From the NCBI RefSeq assembly GCF_028369105.1, contig NZ_JAQNDO010000001.1, forward strand, positions 5,424,501-5,488,500: 64,000 nt of DNA. The letters run 5' to 3'. Shown one piece after another: positions 17,730-26,569 of this stretch. Each line of letters starts with the position of its first letter. The stretch's first letter is position 1. Made by a program: the position numbers and the translations under genes. The stretch comes from Polyangium mundeleinium (GTDB lineage: Bacteria > Myxococcota_A > Polyangia > Polyangiales > Polyangiaceae). The notes below the pieces were generated by a model. That model saw nothing but the letters and a program-made list of their open reading frames with translations, did not search any database and was not told where the DNA came from.

Positions 17730-18416
17730 ATGGTGAACGAGCGAGCGGAGACCTCGCCGGTCTGCATGCCGGCGGACAACGTGATGCTGAACGGAGATCT
17801 CGGGATGCCGGCGGCGCCAAAGGGCGTGGTGCTGTTCGCCCACGGGAGTGGGTCGAGCCGGTTCAGCCCGCGCAATCGCCACATTGCATCGAGCCTGCGG
17901 GCGCGCAGGTTCGCGACAGTGCTCGTGGATCTGCTGACGGTCGAGGAGGAGGCCGTGGACCTCAGGACGGCCGAGGTGCGGTTCGATATTGACCTGCTCG
18001 CGCGGCGGGTCGCGAGCGTCGTCGATTGGCTCGGCCGGGCGTCGTCGACGGCGGGGCTCGGCATCGGGCTCTTCGGGGCGAGCACGGGGGCGGCGGCGGC
18101 GCTCGTGGCCGCGGCAGAGCGGCCCGAGGAGGTGCAGGCGGTGGTCTCGCGCGGCGGGCGGCCCGATCTCGCAGGCGGAGCGCTGCCGCGGGTCCGGGCG
18201 CCGACGCTGCTCATCGTGGGCGGGGCGGATACGCTGGTGATCGACCTGAACCAGCAGGCGTTCGAGGATCTCCGCTGCGAACGGGAGATCGTCATCGTCC
18301 CGCGGGCGACACACCTCTTCGAGGAGCCGGGGGCGCTCGACCAGGTCGCGGATCTCGCGGGGCACTGGTTCGAGGCGCATATCGCAGCGCAAGGGCGCAT
18401 GGCCCGGGCGTCATGA
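17730..18416 (+). CDS. Alpha/beta hydrolase (dienelactone hydrolase-like)
   Basis: 228 residues. The fold is indicated by the oxyanion strand VVLFAHGSGSSR, the nucleophile elbow GASTG (Ser about residue 116), the strand APTLLIVGGADTLV carrying the acid, and a terminal His in PRATHLF. Proteins of this type occur in bacteria fused to or beside phosphoribosyltransferases, and the substrate is unknown. The 3' end overlaps the stop of the convergent citrate-synthase-like gene by six bases (TCATGA). The gene begins about 60 bp after kup, possibly by readthrough from it. Confidence 0.8.
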   Translation: MVNERAETSPVCMPADNVMLNGDLGMPAAPKGVVLFAHGSGSSRFSPRNRHIASSLRARRFATVLVDLLTVEEEAVDLRTAEVRFDIDLLARRVASVVDWLGRASSTAGLGIGLFGASTGAAAALVAAAERPEEVQAVVSRGGRPDLAGGALPRVRAPTLLIVGGADTLVIDLNQQAFEDLRCEREIVIVPRATHLFEEPGALDQVADLAGHWFEAHIAAQGRMARAS

Positions 18417-19694
18417 CGCGAGCGAGCGCGGGCGCAAGAGCGTAGGATCCCTGCGTTGTTCCAGGGCGTGGGCGATCCAGCCGGCGAGCCGGCCGATCGC
18501 GAAGATCGTCGTCGCCGCGCCCGGCGGCAGGCCGAGGGCGAGGCAAAGCGCGACGAGGCCGACGTCCACGGACGGAGGTGGATGGCCGGCCTCTTTCGTC
18601 GCGTCGAGCAGCGCGAACAAGGCCGCGACGCTGGTCTTTCGCGGCGCTTCCGCGCGCGCGGCCACGAGCAGGGGTGGCGTGCGGGGATCGCCGTCGGGGT
18701 AAAACGGGTGTCCGAGCTCGAGGACCGTATCGCCGCGGCGGGCGCGGGCGGCGACGACGGCGCGGGCTCGTTCGGGGCGCCCGACCTCGGCGACGACGGC
18801 CTCGATGCGGTCACAGGCGCCGCCGTGCTTCGGGCCGGAGACCGCGGCGATCCCGGCGCTCACGCAGGCGTAGAGATCGGCCCCCGTCGAGGCCGTCACG
18901 CGGACGGCGAAGGTCGAGGTGGCGAGCTCGTGATCCGCGAGCAGCACGAGCGCTCGTTCGAGGGCGGCTTCGGCGCGGTCGGACCTCTTGCCGCCGAGGG
19001 CGACGAGCAGCGCGCGGGTGATCGTGGGCTCGGCGAGCGCGGTGTTGGCCCGGCGAGCGCCCGAAGGCAGGGCCGAGAGCGCGGCGAGGCGGCGGATCAA
19101 GGCGCGGGCGCGGGGCAGCTCGGCCTCCTCGGTCGCAGCGAAGCGTAGGGGATCCCGCGCGGCCAGGGCCGGGACGGCGAGGGCGAGCGTGGCGAGGGGC
19201 GGGGCGCCTTCGGGGACGAGGTCGGCGAGGCGGGAGGCGGGCAGCGCGGGATCCTGCGGCAGCGTCCAGGGGGGGCGTTCTTCGGGCAGCGCGCCGGTCC
19301 AGAGCAATTCGGCGACGGATTCGAAGGGCACGCCGGACGCGGCGAGGGTTGTGGCGGCGTGGCCGCGGTAGCGCGGGCCCTCGGGGCCGATCGTGGTGAT
19401 CGTCGAGGAGAGGACGGGCTCGCCCCAGCGCAAGGCGGATGCGGCGACGGGGCCGTGCCCGCGGCGCGCGTCGCTCCGGGCCTTCAGCCGTTCGAGGTCC
19501 TCGCGCACGTAGAGGCGGCTCCGCCCGCCCTCGCTGGGCACGCTGCGGACGAGGCCGCGGCTCGCGTAGGCGTAGAGCGTCTCGCGCTTCACCCCGAGCA
19601 GCGCGGCGGCCTCCGGCCCGGACAGGAGGTCCGATGGTTGATTGTCGAATCCAGTGGATGGATTGATCAATCCACGTTGATCAACGTTGCTCAC
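18411..19694 (-). CDS. Citrate synthase-family protein with N-terminal helix-turn-helix
   Basis: 427 residues from GTG 19694. Residues about 25-75 form an excisionase/MerR-type DNA-binding helix pair (LLSGPEAAALLGVKRETLYAYASRGLV, then RLYVREDLERLKAR). The rest is the citrate-synthase fold: TITTIGPEGPRYRGH, ATSTFAVRVTASTGADLYACV, SGPKHGGACD, and the C-terminal catalytic region in which the usual GHRVY-type motif reads LGHPFYPDGDPR. The substitutions suggest changed or lost catalysis. The HTH suggests autoregulation through the palindromes in its own 5' region. The start is favoured by a TATCCT box exactly 7 nt upstream; a start nearer residue 22 is also possible. It is divergent from the interrupted citrate synthase gene. 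Confidence 0.8.
   Translation of the reverse strand: MSNVDQRGLINPSTGFDNQPSDLLSGPEAAALLGVKRETLYAYASRGLVRSVPSEGGRSRLYVREDLERLKARSDARRGHGPVAASALRWGEPVLSSTITTIGPEGPRYRGHAATTLAASGVPFESVAELLWTGALPEERPPWTLPQDPALPASRLADLVPEGAPPLATLALAVPALAARDPLRFAATEEAELPRARALIRRLAALSALPSGARRANTALAEPTITRALLVALGGKRSDRAEAALERALVLLADHELATSTFAVRVTASTGADLYACVSAGIAAVSGPKHGGACDRIEAVVAEVGRPERARAVVAARARRGDTVLELGHPFYPDGDPRTPPLLVAARAEAPRKTSVAALFALLDATKEAGHPPPSVDVGLVALCLALGLPPGAATTIFAIGRLAGWIAHALEQRRDPTLLRPRSLAS
19659..19687. promoter_or_regulatory. Two overlapping palindromes in the divergent citrate-synthase control region
   Basis: A perfect 16-bp palindrome (TGGATTGATCAATCCA, 19659-19674) is followed by a perfect 14-bp palindrome (ACGTTGATCAACGT, 19674-19687). 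They share the core TTGATCAA and their centres are 14 bp apart. They lie inside the first codons of the minus-strand gene if GTG 19694 is the start, and 40-70 bp upstream of the plus-strand start. An operator for a dimeric HTH protein is the natural reading. Confidence 0.6.
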
Positions 19695-19701
19695 GTCATC
19701 A

Positions 19702-19707
19702 AGGATA
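19702..19707 (-). promoter_or_regulatory. TANNNT box (TATCCT) 7 nt before the HTH-citrate synthase start
   Basis: Read on the minus strand, TATCCT is separated from GTG 19694 by 7 nt, the spacing of a -10 element from a transcription start; no Shine-Dalgarno sequence is present. Confidence 0.4.
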
Positions 19708-19728
19708 GCATCAACCAAGGAGGAAACG

Positions 19729-20525
<797 letters not shown>

Positions 20526-20597
20526 CGACCCGCCCGAGCGGATCGCGCAGGGTCCGGGCGCGCGCCCCGGCCCTGCAACGGCAATACGGAGACGACG

Positions 20598-21155
20598 ATG
20601 GACGTGGCAGATCCCATTCCTCCTTCGGTCCAGGCCCTCATGGACCTGTTCGCGAACGAGCTCTCGCATGTGAGCTTCCCCGGCGTCGATCGGGCGATCC
20701 TCGAGCAGGTGGTCACCGAGGTCCGGACCCACACCGAGGCCGTGGTCAAGGCGGAGGCGGCCCTCGAAGCGGCGCGCACGGCGCTGCGGGACAGCGAGGA
20801 GACCCTGTCGAGCAAGACCCAGAAGGCGCTCGCCTACGCGCGCGTCTACGCCGACGATCACCCCGACATCCGGTCGAAGGTGGACTCGGTCGCGCGGATC
20901 GCGGGCGTGACGTCCTCGCCGCCCGGGCCTTCCCGGGAGGCCAGCGGGGACACGCCGAAGCGCCGCGGCCGCCCGCCGAAGGCAAAGGCGGCGAGCGCCG
21001 AGCCGGCCGCCGAGCCGACGGACGCGACGCCGACGGACGCGACCCCGGACGCGACCCCGGCGGCGCCGCCGGTCATGGAGCTCGGGCCCTCGACGATGAG
21101 CAGCGAGGACACCCCCGAGCCCTCGGAGCTCAACGGCGCAGCGCACTCGGCCTGA
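20598..21155 (+). CDS. Small coiled-coil protein with AT-hook-like motif
   Basis: 185 residues. The first 95 residues are helical with a heptad-like segment (VTEVRTHTEAVVKAEAALEAARTALRDSEE). Near residue 116 is a basic KRRGRPPKAK motif, which matches the AT-hook core (R-G-R-P) used for minor-groove binding. The remainder is a disordered Ala/Pro/Thr/Glu tail including a repeated DAT(P) element. AT-hook proteins act as architectural or regulatory DNA-binding factors in myxobacteria (CarD-type proteins carry such hooks), but there is no CarD domain here, and the role is unknown. No close operon partner. Confidence 0.62.
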   Translation: MDVADPIPPSVQALMDLFANELSHVSFPGVDRAILEQVVTEVRTHTEAVVKAEAALEAARTALRDSEETLSSKTQKALAYARVYADDHPDIRSKVDSVARIAGVTSSPPGPSREASGDTPKRRGRPPKAKAASAEPAAEPTDATPTDATPDATPAAPPVMELGPSTMSSEDTPEPSELNGAAHSA

Positions 21156-21169
21156 ACCTCGGCCTCCGC

Positions 21170-21193
21170 CCCTCTCCCGAAAGGGGGAGGGGT
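21170..21193. terminator. Hairpin between convergent genes
   Basis: Arms CCCCTCTCCC (21170-21179) and GGGGGAGGGG (21184-21193) pair over 10 bp with one G-T wobble and a GAAA loop, a stable tetraloop. It lies between the convergent AT-hook and ogt genes and is a good candidate for a shared terminator. Confidence 0.6.
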
Positions 21194-21206
21194 CGGGGGG
21201 GAGGGC

Positions 21207-21740
21207 CTACCGAACCCGCGGCACCCGCGCACCTTCCAGCGCGAGGAGCCGTGCCTTCGTCTGCACCCCACCTGGCGCGGAAAACCCCACGGCGGCCCCG
21301 GCGGCGCCCAGAATCCGGTGGCAGGGCACCACGATCGGGATGGGGTTTTTCGCGAGCGCTTGCCCCACGGCGCGGGCGGCCGCCCGGGACTTGCCGAGGC
21401 GCGCGGCGAGCTCGCCGTAGGTGACGGTTTGGCCGGGCGGGATGTCCTGCGCGGCGTGGTAGACGGCCCGGTAAAACGGCGACACGCGCTCGAGATCGAG
21501 GGGCACCTTCGAGAAATCTTGCGGCGCGCCGCCGAGGTGCGCGGCGACGAGGCGCATCACGTCCTGGACCCACGCGGGCGGGTCTCCGCGCATGGCGCCG
21601 GGCGCGCTCGCCGTGATCCATGCGATCGTCTCCTCCTCTCGTTCGCTCGGCAGCGCGAGCGCGAAAATACCTCGTGGACTCCAGGCCACGACCACGCGAC
21701 CGAGCGGCGTGTCGAAGGGCTCGAACCCCAATCCGTCCAT
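21207..21740 (-). CDS. ogt: Methylated-DNA--protein-cysteine methyltransferase
   Basis: 177 residues from ATG 21740, preceded by TAGGAA. The C-terminal domain has the alkyl-acceptor motif IPIVVPCHRIL with the reactive cysteine, and the DNA-binding helix region TYGELAARLGKSRAAARAVGQAL with the arginine finger. The N-terminal domain is the shorter Ogt type with no Ada zinc motif. It repairs O6-alkylguanine by irreversible transfer of the alkyl group to its own cysteine. It stands alone and converges on the AT-hook gene; no Ada box is visible. A longer frame to 21929 exists but lacks a good start. Confidence 0.95.
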   Translation of the reverse strand: MDGLGFEPFDTPLGRVVVAWSPRGIFALALPSEREEETIAWITASAPGAMRGDPPAWVQDVMRLVAAHLGGAPQDFSKVPLDLERVSPFYRAVYHAAQDIPPGQTVTYGELAARLGKSRAAARAVGQALAKNPIPIVVPCHRILGAAGAAVGFSAPGGVQTKARLLALEGARVPRVR

Positions 21741-22191
21741 AATGGTTGTTCCTACCAAACCTTGAGCGGAGCGTCCACGGCGGTCTCGCCGCCGGCGTCT
21801 GGTCACCGGAGAATGCAGGGCGTCGCTCCATGGGCTCGCCGGTTCGTCCCCGTCATTGCCGTGCGCGCCGTACGGGTGCCGAGCGCGTGCCCCTTGGGCT
21901 GCCGCTCGTCCTCGCGCGTATGTCTCCACGGTGTTCCTCGACGGGAATCATTTTCTGCCCGGGGCCTTTTCGAGCTCCGTCCTGGACCCATCCGTTCCTC
22001 GGTATGGGGCATGCTTCCACATTCCCGTCGTGGGATGTATACCATCGGGTGTAGGGACGTCGGGTATTCCCGGAATTCCCTGATGGCGATGGCCATCGAA
22101 TTCGTCAGCATTCGAGGTCCATGCTGGACTCTTTTCGAGGGTCCGAGGACGGCGCGCCGGGCGCCGATCGAGCTTTCAAGGGAGGGCGTGA
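21741..22191. other. Intergenic region, 451 bp, no gene seen
   Basis: Open frames cross this stretch on both strands but none has a family match, a ribosome-binding site or normal third-position GC bias. It is somewhat less GC-rich than its surroundings and must contain the divergent promoters of ogt and the secreted propeller gene. Nothing else recognised. Confidence 0.5.
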
Positions 22192-23310
22192 ATGACGCGA
22201 TCCAGAGTTCGGCTGGGTGGGAATCGTATCGGGTCTTTTCTCGGCGCGGCGGTGGCGGTTGCCCTGGTCCTCCAGACGCAGTCGCCTTCGGCCGCGCCCA
22301 AGCATTGTGGTGATTTTCTTGCGCGCGTCGCGGAGCTGCCGGGGTACCCGGACGGGATCGTCCTGCAGAAGAACCGCGTGTACGTCGCCGGCCCCGCGCT
22401 CGGCGTCGACGCGGGCGGGGTTCCCTCCGAAATCGCGGTGTTCCACGGGAAAACCGGGGCGCATCTCGAAACGATCCCCATCCAGGGGGAGGACCTCGCC
22501 GCGCCCCACGCGCTCACGGGCCTCTCGGTCGACGCCGACGGGCGCCTGTATGCCGTGAGCTCCCAGCTCGGCGTCCTGCGGCTCTCGGAGAAAAAGCACG
22601 GGAAATGGAAACAATCGGTGTATGCCGGCCCCTTTCCCGACATCCCTTCCTGCACGCCGGGCGATTCCAACGATCTTTGTGCGCACAATGTCTACGAAAT
22701 GCCGCCGATGCCCAGCGACATCGCGTTCGCCAAGGACGGTCATGCCTACGTGACCGACGCTGCCCAGGCCATGATTTATCGGATCCCGCCCGGCGGCGGC
22801 GCGCCCGAGATCTGGCTTCGGAGCGCCAAGCTCGCCGGATACTACGACCTCCAGGGCGCGCGGGGGATCCTCGTCAGCGCCGACGGCAAGAGCCTCTACG
22901 TGACCGTGGGCTTCTCGGCCGACGCGCCGTGGGAGGGCCGCATTTACAAGATCCGGCGCGTCCCTGCGCCGAACGAGAACGACGTCACGCTCGTGCACGT
23001 CTTTCCGAATTTCGAGGCGCCTTCGGGCCTGGGCCTCGGCGAGGACGGAGAGCTCTTCGTGGCCCTTTCCATCACGAGCCAGATCGCGGTCGTGAAGCCC
23101 GCGGGCGGCGAGCTCGGCCGATTCTCTTCGGCCACGAACGACGAGGTCCCCCTCGATGGCCCGGCGCACATGGCATTCGACGGCAAGGGTGGGCTTTTCG
23201 TGACGAACCAGGCGGTCCCCAGCGGGCTGCTCGATCGTTTTGCCGTGGTCGAGGTCGACGTGAAGGATCAGGGCCACAAGAACCACCCACCGAAGCCGAA
23301 TCTGCCCTGA
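22192..23310 (+). CDS. Secreted SMP-30/NHL-like beta-propeller protein
   Basis: 372 residues. ATG 22192 is preceded by GGAGGG. A signal peptide of about 35 residues (FLGAAVAVALVLQ) is followed by six-bladed propeller repeats in the style of SMP-30/gluconolactonase or NHL proteins (LTGLSVDADGRLYAVS, PSDIAFAKDGHAYVTD, ARGILVSADGKSLYVTV, PSGLGLGEDGELFVAL). Family members bind a divalent metal and hydrolyse lactones, but secreted forms are often just binding platforms. The acidic metal ligands cannot be placed with certainty. Likely periplasmic or extracellular. Confidence 0.75.
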   Translation: MTRSRVRLGGNRIGSFLGAAVAVALVLQTQSPSAAPKHCGDFLARVAELPGYPDGIVLQKNRVYVAGPALGVDAGGVPSEIAVFHGKTGAHLETIPIQGEDLAAPHALTGLSVDADGRLYAVSSQLGVLRLSEKKHGKWKQSVYAGPFPDIPSCTPGDSNDLCAHNVYEMPPMPSDIAFAKDGHAYVTDAAQAMIYRIPPGGGAPEIWLRSAKLAGYYDLQGARGILVSADGKSLYVTVGFSADAPWEGRIYKIRRVPAPNENDVTLVHVFPNFEAPSGLGLGEDGELFVALSITSQIAVVKPAGGELGRFSSATNDEVPLDGPAHMAFDGKGGLFVTNQAVPSGLLDRFAVVEVDVKDQGHKNHPPKPNLP

Positions 23311-23409
23311 CGGCAAGACAAACCCTCCGCGGAAAAACGTTTTTCTTGGTCCTCGGGCGCACGCGTGATACGGCGGTCGTGTGCCCTTCCCCTGGGTCTG
23401 CGGCCGTGC

Positions 23410-23415
23410 TAACGT
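23410..23415 (+). promoter_or_regulatory. TANNNT box (TAACGT) 8 nt before Uma2 start
   Basis: TAACGT ends 8 nt before ATG 23424 and there is no Shine-Dalgarno sequence; candidate -10 element of a leaderless transcript. Confidence 0.35.
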
Positions 23416-23423
23416 CTCCCCTC

Positions 23424-24203
23424 ATGGGCAGCGCGGCGTGGCGGCTCGGGGCGGACGATCCGGACGATCCCACGTTTTATCCCGCGTTCGACGACATGGG
23501 TGAAAGCGCTCTCCAGCGCCTCATGACCGAGCTGCTTCGCCCCTTGATCGCGCGGTTCCTCGCCGAACGAGGCATCCAGGCCTTCGTGGGCGCCGACCAG
23601 TTCATCTACTGGATCAAGGGCAACGCGAAGGCCGTGGTGGCGCCCGACGTGTACGTGATGCCGGGTCTCCCGTCCGACGTGGCCCCGCGGTGCTGGAAGG
23701 TCTGGCAGACAGGCGTCGCGCCGAGCTTCGCGCTCGAGATCATCGCCGAGGAAGACGAGAACAAGGACGTCTCCCAGTCCCCCCAGCGGCACGACGAGCT
23801 CGGCACGCGCGAGCTCGTCGTCTTTGATCCCTACGTCGACGTCCGCTCGGGCCGCACGCGTTTCCGCGTCCATCGGCGCGACGAACGCGGCAAGCTCGTG
23901 GTCGTCGAGGCGACGAACGCGGACCGAGTCCGGAGCGAGGTGCTCGGCTGCATGCTGCGCGCGGTCGGCGGCGGTGATGCCATGCGGCTTCGCCTGGCCG
24001 TGGACGCCGAGGGGGAGGAGCTGTTCCCGACGGAGGCCGAAGCCGCGCGGGAAGCGGCGCGCAACGCGGAGCGCAAGGCCGAGGATGCACGCGAGGCGGA
24101 GCTCGCGGCGCGGGAGACGCTCGACGCGGAGCGTGTGGCCCGCCGGAACCTCGAGCTCGAGCTCGCCCGGATGCGCGCGGAGCTCGAACGCCTGCGGCGC
24201 TGA
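23424..24203 (+). CDS. Uma2-family (DUF820) restriction-fold nuclease with coiled-coil tail
   Basis: 259 residues from ATG 23424. The N-terminal 180 residues are a PD-(D/E)XK-type fold: the acidic pair appears in VVAPDVYVM and in FALEIIAEED, followed by the basic strand RELVVFDPY. The last 70 residues are a highly charged helix (AREAARNAERKAEDAREAEL), giving a probable coiled coil; this tail is common in Uma2 proteins of cyanobacteria and myxobacteria, where the family is greatly expanded. Biological function is poorly established; a role with mobile elements or in DNA repair has been proposed. It is 113 bp after the propeller gene. Confidence 0.85.
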   Translation: MGSAAWRLGADDPDDPTFYPAFDDMGESALQRLMTELLRPLIARFLAERGIQAFVGADQFIYWIKGNAKAVVAPDVYVMPGLPSDVAPRCWKVWQTGVAPSFALEIIAEEDENKDVSQSPQRHDELGTRELVVFDPYVDVRSGRTRFRVHRRDERGKLVVVEATNADRVRSEVLGCMLRAVGGGDAMRLRLAVDAEGEELFPTEAEAAREAARNAERKAEDAREAELAARETLDAERVARRNLELELARMRAELERLRR

Positions 24204-24241
24204 CGTCTGCCGAGCGCTCGACCCTACCCGGGGCCTTTTGG

Positions 24242-24247
24242 TACGCT
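24242..24247 (+). promoter_or_regulatory. TANNNT box (TACGCT) 9 nt before cupin start
   Basis: TACGCT ends 9 nt before ATG 24257. The bases up to the start are nearly the same as in front of kup (a GCGCGCC or CGCGCC block just before ATG), and no Shine-Dalgarno sequence is present. Confidence 0.4.
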
Positions 24248-24256
24248 CAGCGCGCC

Positions 24257-24781
24257 ATGCGCACGCCGCTTCCCCCTACGACCCCGATCGCCCTGCTCGC
24301 CGCGACGTCTCTGTTCGCCCTGTCCGCCTGCGCATCCACCCAGGAACGGTGCGCGGAGCCGCAGCCCGCGGGGACGGCCGCCGCCGCGCCCGCGTCTGCG
24401 CACGCGGGCCGAAATGCGTTTTTCCTGGGCAATGCCCGCGAGGTCGTCGAGAAAAAACCGATCGGGCCGGACGAGAAGACGAAGTTCGTCCCGCTCTTCG
24501 AGAATGCCGATCACACGGTCAACGTAATCCAGACCCGCGGGACCGTGCCTCTGCATTACCATGCCGAGCACGACGAGCTCGTCGTGATCCTGGAGGGCAG
24601 CGGGACATTCTACGTGGAGGGGCAGACGCGCGTGGTGAAAGCAGGCGACGTGCAGGTCATTCCCCGCGGCGTCGTGCATTCCTACGTGCACGAAGGGCCC
24701 GGCGTAACCGTGGTCGTTTCGACATTCTCGCCGAAGTTCGATCCGAAAGATCGAATCATGGTCGACGCAAAGAAGCCGTGA
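24257..24781 (+). CDS. Cupin-domain lipoprotein
   Basis: 174 residues. A signal peptide with lipobox (LFALSAC) precedes an Ala/Pro linker and a single cupin barrel at about 70-155. The metal ligands of cupin motif 1 are present (PLHYHAEHDELVVILEGSG: two His and Glu) and motif 2 has IPRGVVHSY with the third His. This makes it a probable metal-binding exported cupin; substrate unknown. It has its own TANNNT box and lies just upstream of the repeat/IS region. Confidence 0.82.
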   Translation: MRTPLPPTTPIALLAATSLFALSACASTQERCAEPQPAGTAAAAPASAHAGRNAFFLGNAREVVEKKPIGPDEKTKFVPLFENADHTVNVIQTRGTVPLHYHAEHDELVVILEGSGTFYVEGQTRVVKAGDVQVIPRGVVHSYVHEGPGVTVVVSTFSPKFDPKDRIMVDAKKP

Positions 24782-24832
24782 AGATGAGCGGCCATTCCAC
24801 CGGATTGGGGGTCTCATCGGGGAGCCGTCGCG

Positions 24833-24894
24833 CCGGGGCGCTGCCCCGGGCCCCGCGGGGGCTATCCGCCCCTCGACCCGGACCAGGCACGGCC
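24833..24894 (+). repeat. Four-hairpin structured repeat, copy 2, left part
   Basis: SL1 24833-24849 (CCGGGGC/GCCCCGG, loop GCT) and SL2 24858-24872 (GGGGC/GCCCC, loop TATCC), then the left half of SL3 (CCAGGC..., from 24883), cut by the insertion sequence. Together with 26399-26449 and one copy of the target duplication the complete element is restored. Confidence 0.75.
24886..24894. repeat. 9-bp target-site duplication, left copy
   Basis: GGCACGGCC here is repeated at 26399-26407 directly outside the right IS end; 9 bp is the usual duplication length of IS50/Tn5-type elements. Confidence 0.85.
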
Positions 24895-24929
24895 CTGAGC
24901 ATTGGTTCCATCTTCCATCGGTACATTCG

Positions 24930-24955
24930 CCCCCTCTGACGACATTTAGAGGGGG
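24930..24955 (+). promoter_or_regulatory. Hairpin covering the transposase ribosome-binding site
   Basis: CCCCCTCT (24930-24937) pairs perfectly with AGAGGGGG (24948-24955) around a 10-nt loop; the right arm is the purine-rich ribosome-binding site that ends 2 nt before ATG 24958. In a long read-in transcript this would mask the site and keep transposase translation low. Confidence 0.55.
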
Positions 24956-24957
24956 AG

Positions 24958-26385
24958 ATGTTGGATGCAGAGACAGCCTCGTCGGCGGAAGCGTGGGCGG
25001 CGGAGGAGTTTGGGCATGCGGACCTTGGAGACCCGCGCCGGACCCGGCGGCTGACGCGCATGGCCGCGCAGGCGGTGCTGTATCCGTCGGGAAAGGTGAG
25101 TGAAGTCTTCCAAGTCGATGCCCACAGGCAGGGTGCGTACGACTTCCTGGAGAGCCGACACATCGACGTAGGGGCCATCCTCGAGGCCACCGGTCTTGCC
25201 ACCGCGCGCCGTTGCGCCAAGGAGATGTTCGTCTTCGTCGCCATCGATGCCACCAGCCTGACGCTCACGGATCACAACCGCAGCAAGGACTTCGGCGCGG
25301 TCGGCACGCATGGTCGAGGCACCCGCGGGCTGAAGGTCGTTTGCGGTCTCGCCGTCGACGCGCAGGGGGTGCCCTGCGGGTTGACGTCGATGCAGTGGTG
25401 GGCGCGAGAGCAGAAGCAGAAAGAAGACAGCGCCAAGCGCAAGCTGCACGAAAAGGAGCTCGGCCACTGGGCCAACGTGATCACCGAGACGTCCGAGCGG
25501 CTCGCCATGGCGGCGTCGGGGTGTTGTGCCTGGTACCAGCTCGACCGGGAGGCTGATGCCTGGCAGCTTTTGCTTCACCTCTCGACGAGCGGGCACTGGT
25601 TCACCGTGCGGGGCAAGGCAAACCGCCGGCTCATGTCGGAGACGGGCGCGAGCCGATACGTGTTCGACGAGTTGGCGCGCCCGAGCGCCCGAAAGGGCTC
25701 CTTTCCCCTTTGGATCTCGGCCGCACCGGGTCGCACGGAGCGAATGGCGCGGATGAGCGCGCATGTCGCGGCTGTCACGCTGTCGCTTCGAGACGGGTGG
25801 AACAAGCGTTGGCGCGCGTTGCCGCTGTATGCCGTGCGCGTCCTCGAGACCAGCAGCGTGCCCGCGGGCGAGCCTCGCATCGATTGGCTGCTGTACACCA
25901 ACCACCCCGTGCAAACGCTCGAGGATGCGTTGCTGGTCGCCCATGGTTACAGCCAGCGCTGGCGCATCGAGGACTTTTTCCGGACGTGGAAGACGGGCCA
26001 GTGCAACGTCGAGTCCACGCAACTTCAAGGGACCCAACAAGTCAAAATCTGGGGCAGCATGCTCGCAGCCATCGCCACACGCACCGAACGTCTCAAGCAC
26101 CTCGCGCGCACCCAACCGGACCTGCCAGCGACCGAAGAGCTCGCGACACACGAGGTCGAGGCCTTGGTGCTGCTCAAGCGGAAACGGAAGAAGAAGAACG
26201 AGCAGATCCCCGATGGGATCCCGCCCATCGCGCTCGCCGTGCAGTGGATCGCCGAGCTCGGCGGCTACACAGGCAAGTCTTCCGGAGGTCCCCCCGGCTC
26301 CGTCACCATCAGCCGCGGCCTGGAGCGCCTGGCCCCCGCAGCAGAGATGCTGCGGGTCCTCAGGGAGAATGGGCTCGTGAGATGA
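24958..26385 (+). CDS. IS4-family (Tn5-like) transposase
   Basis: 475 residues, the length of Tn5 transposase (476). The N-terminal part matches the family's DNA-binding region (AEEFGHADLGDPRRTRRLTRMA). The DDE triad is visible: D97 in FVAIDATSLTL, D195 in YQLDREAD, and E337 in the YSQRWRIEDFFRTWKTG motif (the Y-x-x-R-W-R-I-E signature of IS4). The C-terminal dimerisation part is present. It performs cut-and-paste transposition through hairpin intermediates. The stop codon touches the right inverted repeat. No accessory genes are carried. Confidence 0.95.
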   Translation: MLDAETASSAEAWAAEEFGHADLGDPRRTRRLTRMAAQAVLYPSGKVSEVFQVDAHRQGAYDFLESRHIDVGAILEATGLATARRCAKEMFVFVAIDATSLTLTDHNRSKDFGAVGTHGRGTRGLKVVCGLAVDAQGVPCGLTSMQWWAREQKQKEDSAKRKLHEKELGHWANVITETSERLAMAASGCCAWYQLDREADAWQLLLHLSTSGHWFTVRGKANRRLMSETGASRYVFDELARPSARKGSFPLWISAAPGRTERMARMSAHVAAVTLSLRDGWNKRWRALPLYAVRVLETSSVPAGEPRIDWLLYTNHPVQTLEDALLVAHGYSQRWRIEDFFRTWKTGQCNVESTQLQGTQQVKIWGSMLAAIATRTERLKHLARTQPDLPATEELATHEVEALVLLKRKRKKKNEQIPDGIPPIALAVQWIAELGGYTGKSSGGPPGSVTISRGLERLAPAAEMLRVLRENGLVR

Positions 26386-26398
26386 GACCAGTGCTCAG

Positions 26399-26449
26399 GG
26401 CACGGCCTGGACCGAAGGTGGAAGAACTGCGCGGTGCGCAGTTCTTCCA
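26399..26449 (+). repeat. Four-hairpin structured repeat, copy 2, right part
   Basis: Includes the right target duplication (26399-26407), the rest of SL3 (...TGG) and SL4 at 26419-26449, a perfect 14-bp stem (TGGAAGAACTGCGC and its complement) with the loop GGT. The SL4 core GAACTGCGC/GCGCAGTTC is shared with copy 3. Confidence 0.78.
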
Positions 26450-26569
26450 ACGGGCCGGTGGCAAGACCATGGAGGTGCGTCTCAACCTGGCGACGCGAAC
26501 GTTCCCGGCTGAAACGTCAGCGCTGCGGCCTTGGTGGGCAGGGTTGTCGCTGGTCTTGACCGCGGCTGT

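Larger units (their letters stand above)
24895..26398 (+). mobile_element. IS4-family insertion sequence (IS50/Tn5-like), intact
   Basis: 1504 bp bounded by imperfect 15-bp terminal inverted repeats (left CTGAGCATTGGTTCC 24895-24909; right, read inwards, CTGAGCACTGGTCTC 26384-26398) that differ at three positions. It is flanked by 9-bp direct repeats and carries one complete transposase gene. CTGA ends and a 9-bp duplication are characteristic of the IS50 group. The insertion splits hairpin SL3 of repeat copy 2. The element looks recent and functional. Confidence 0.92.

Noticed and set aside
21803-22111. Minus-strand open frame of about 100 codons in the ogt-propeller gap
   Set aside because: No ribosome-binding site, no family match, basic low-information composition.
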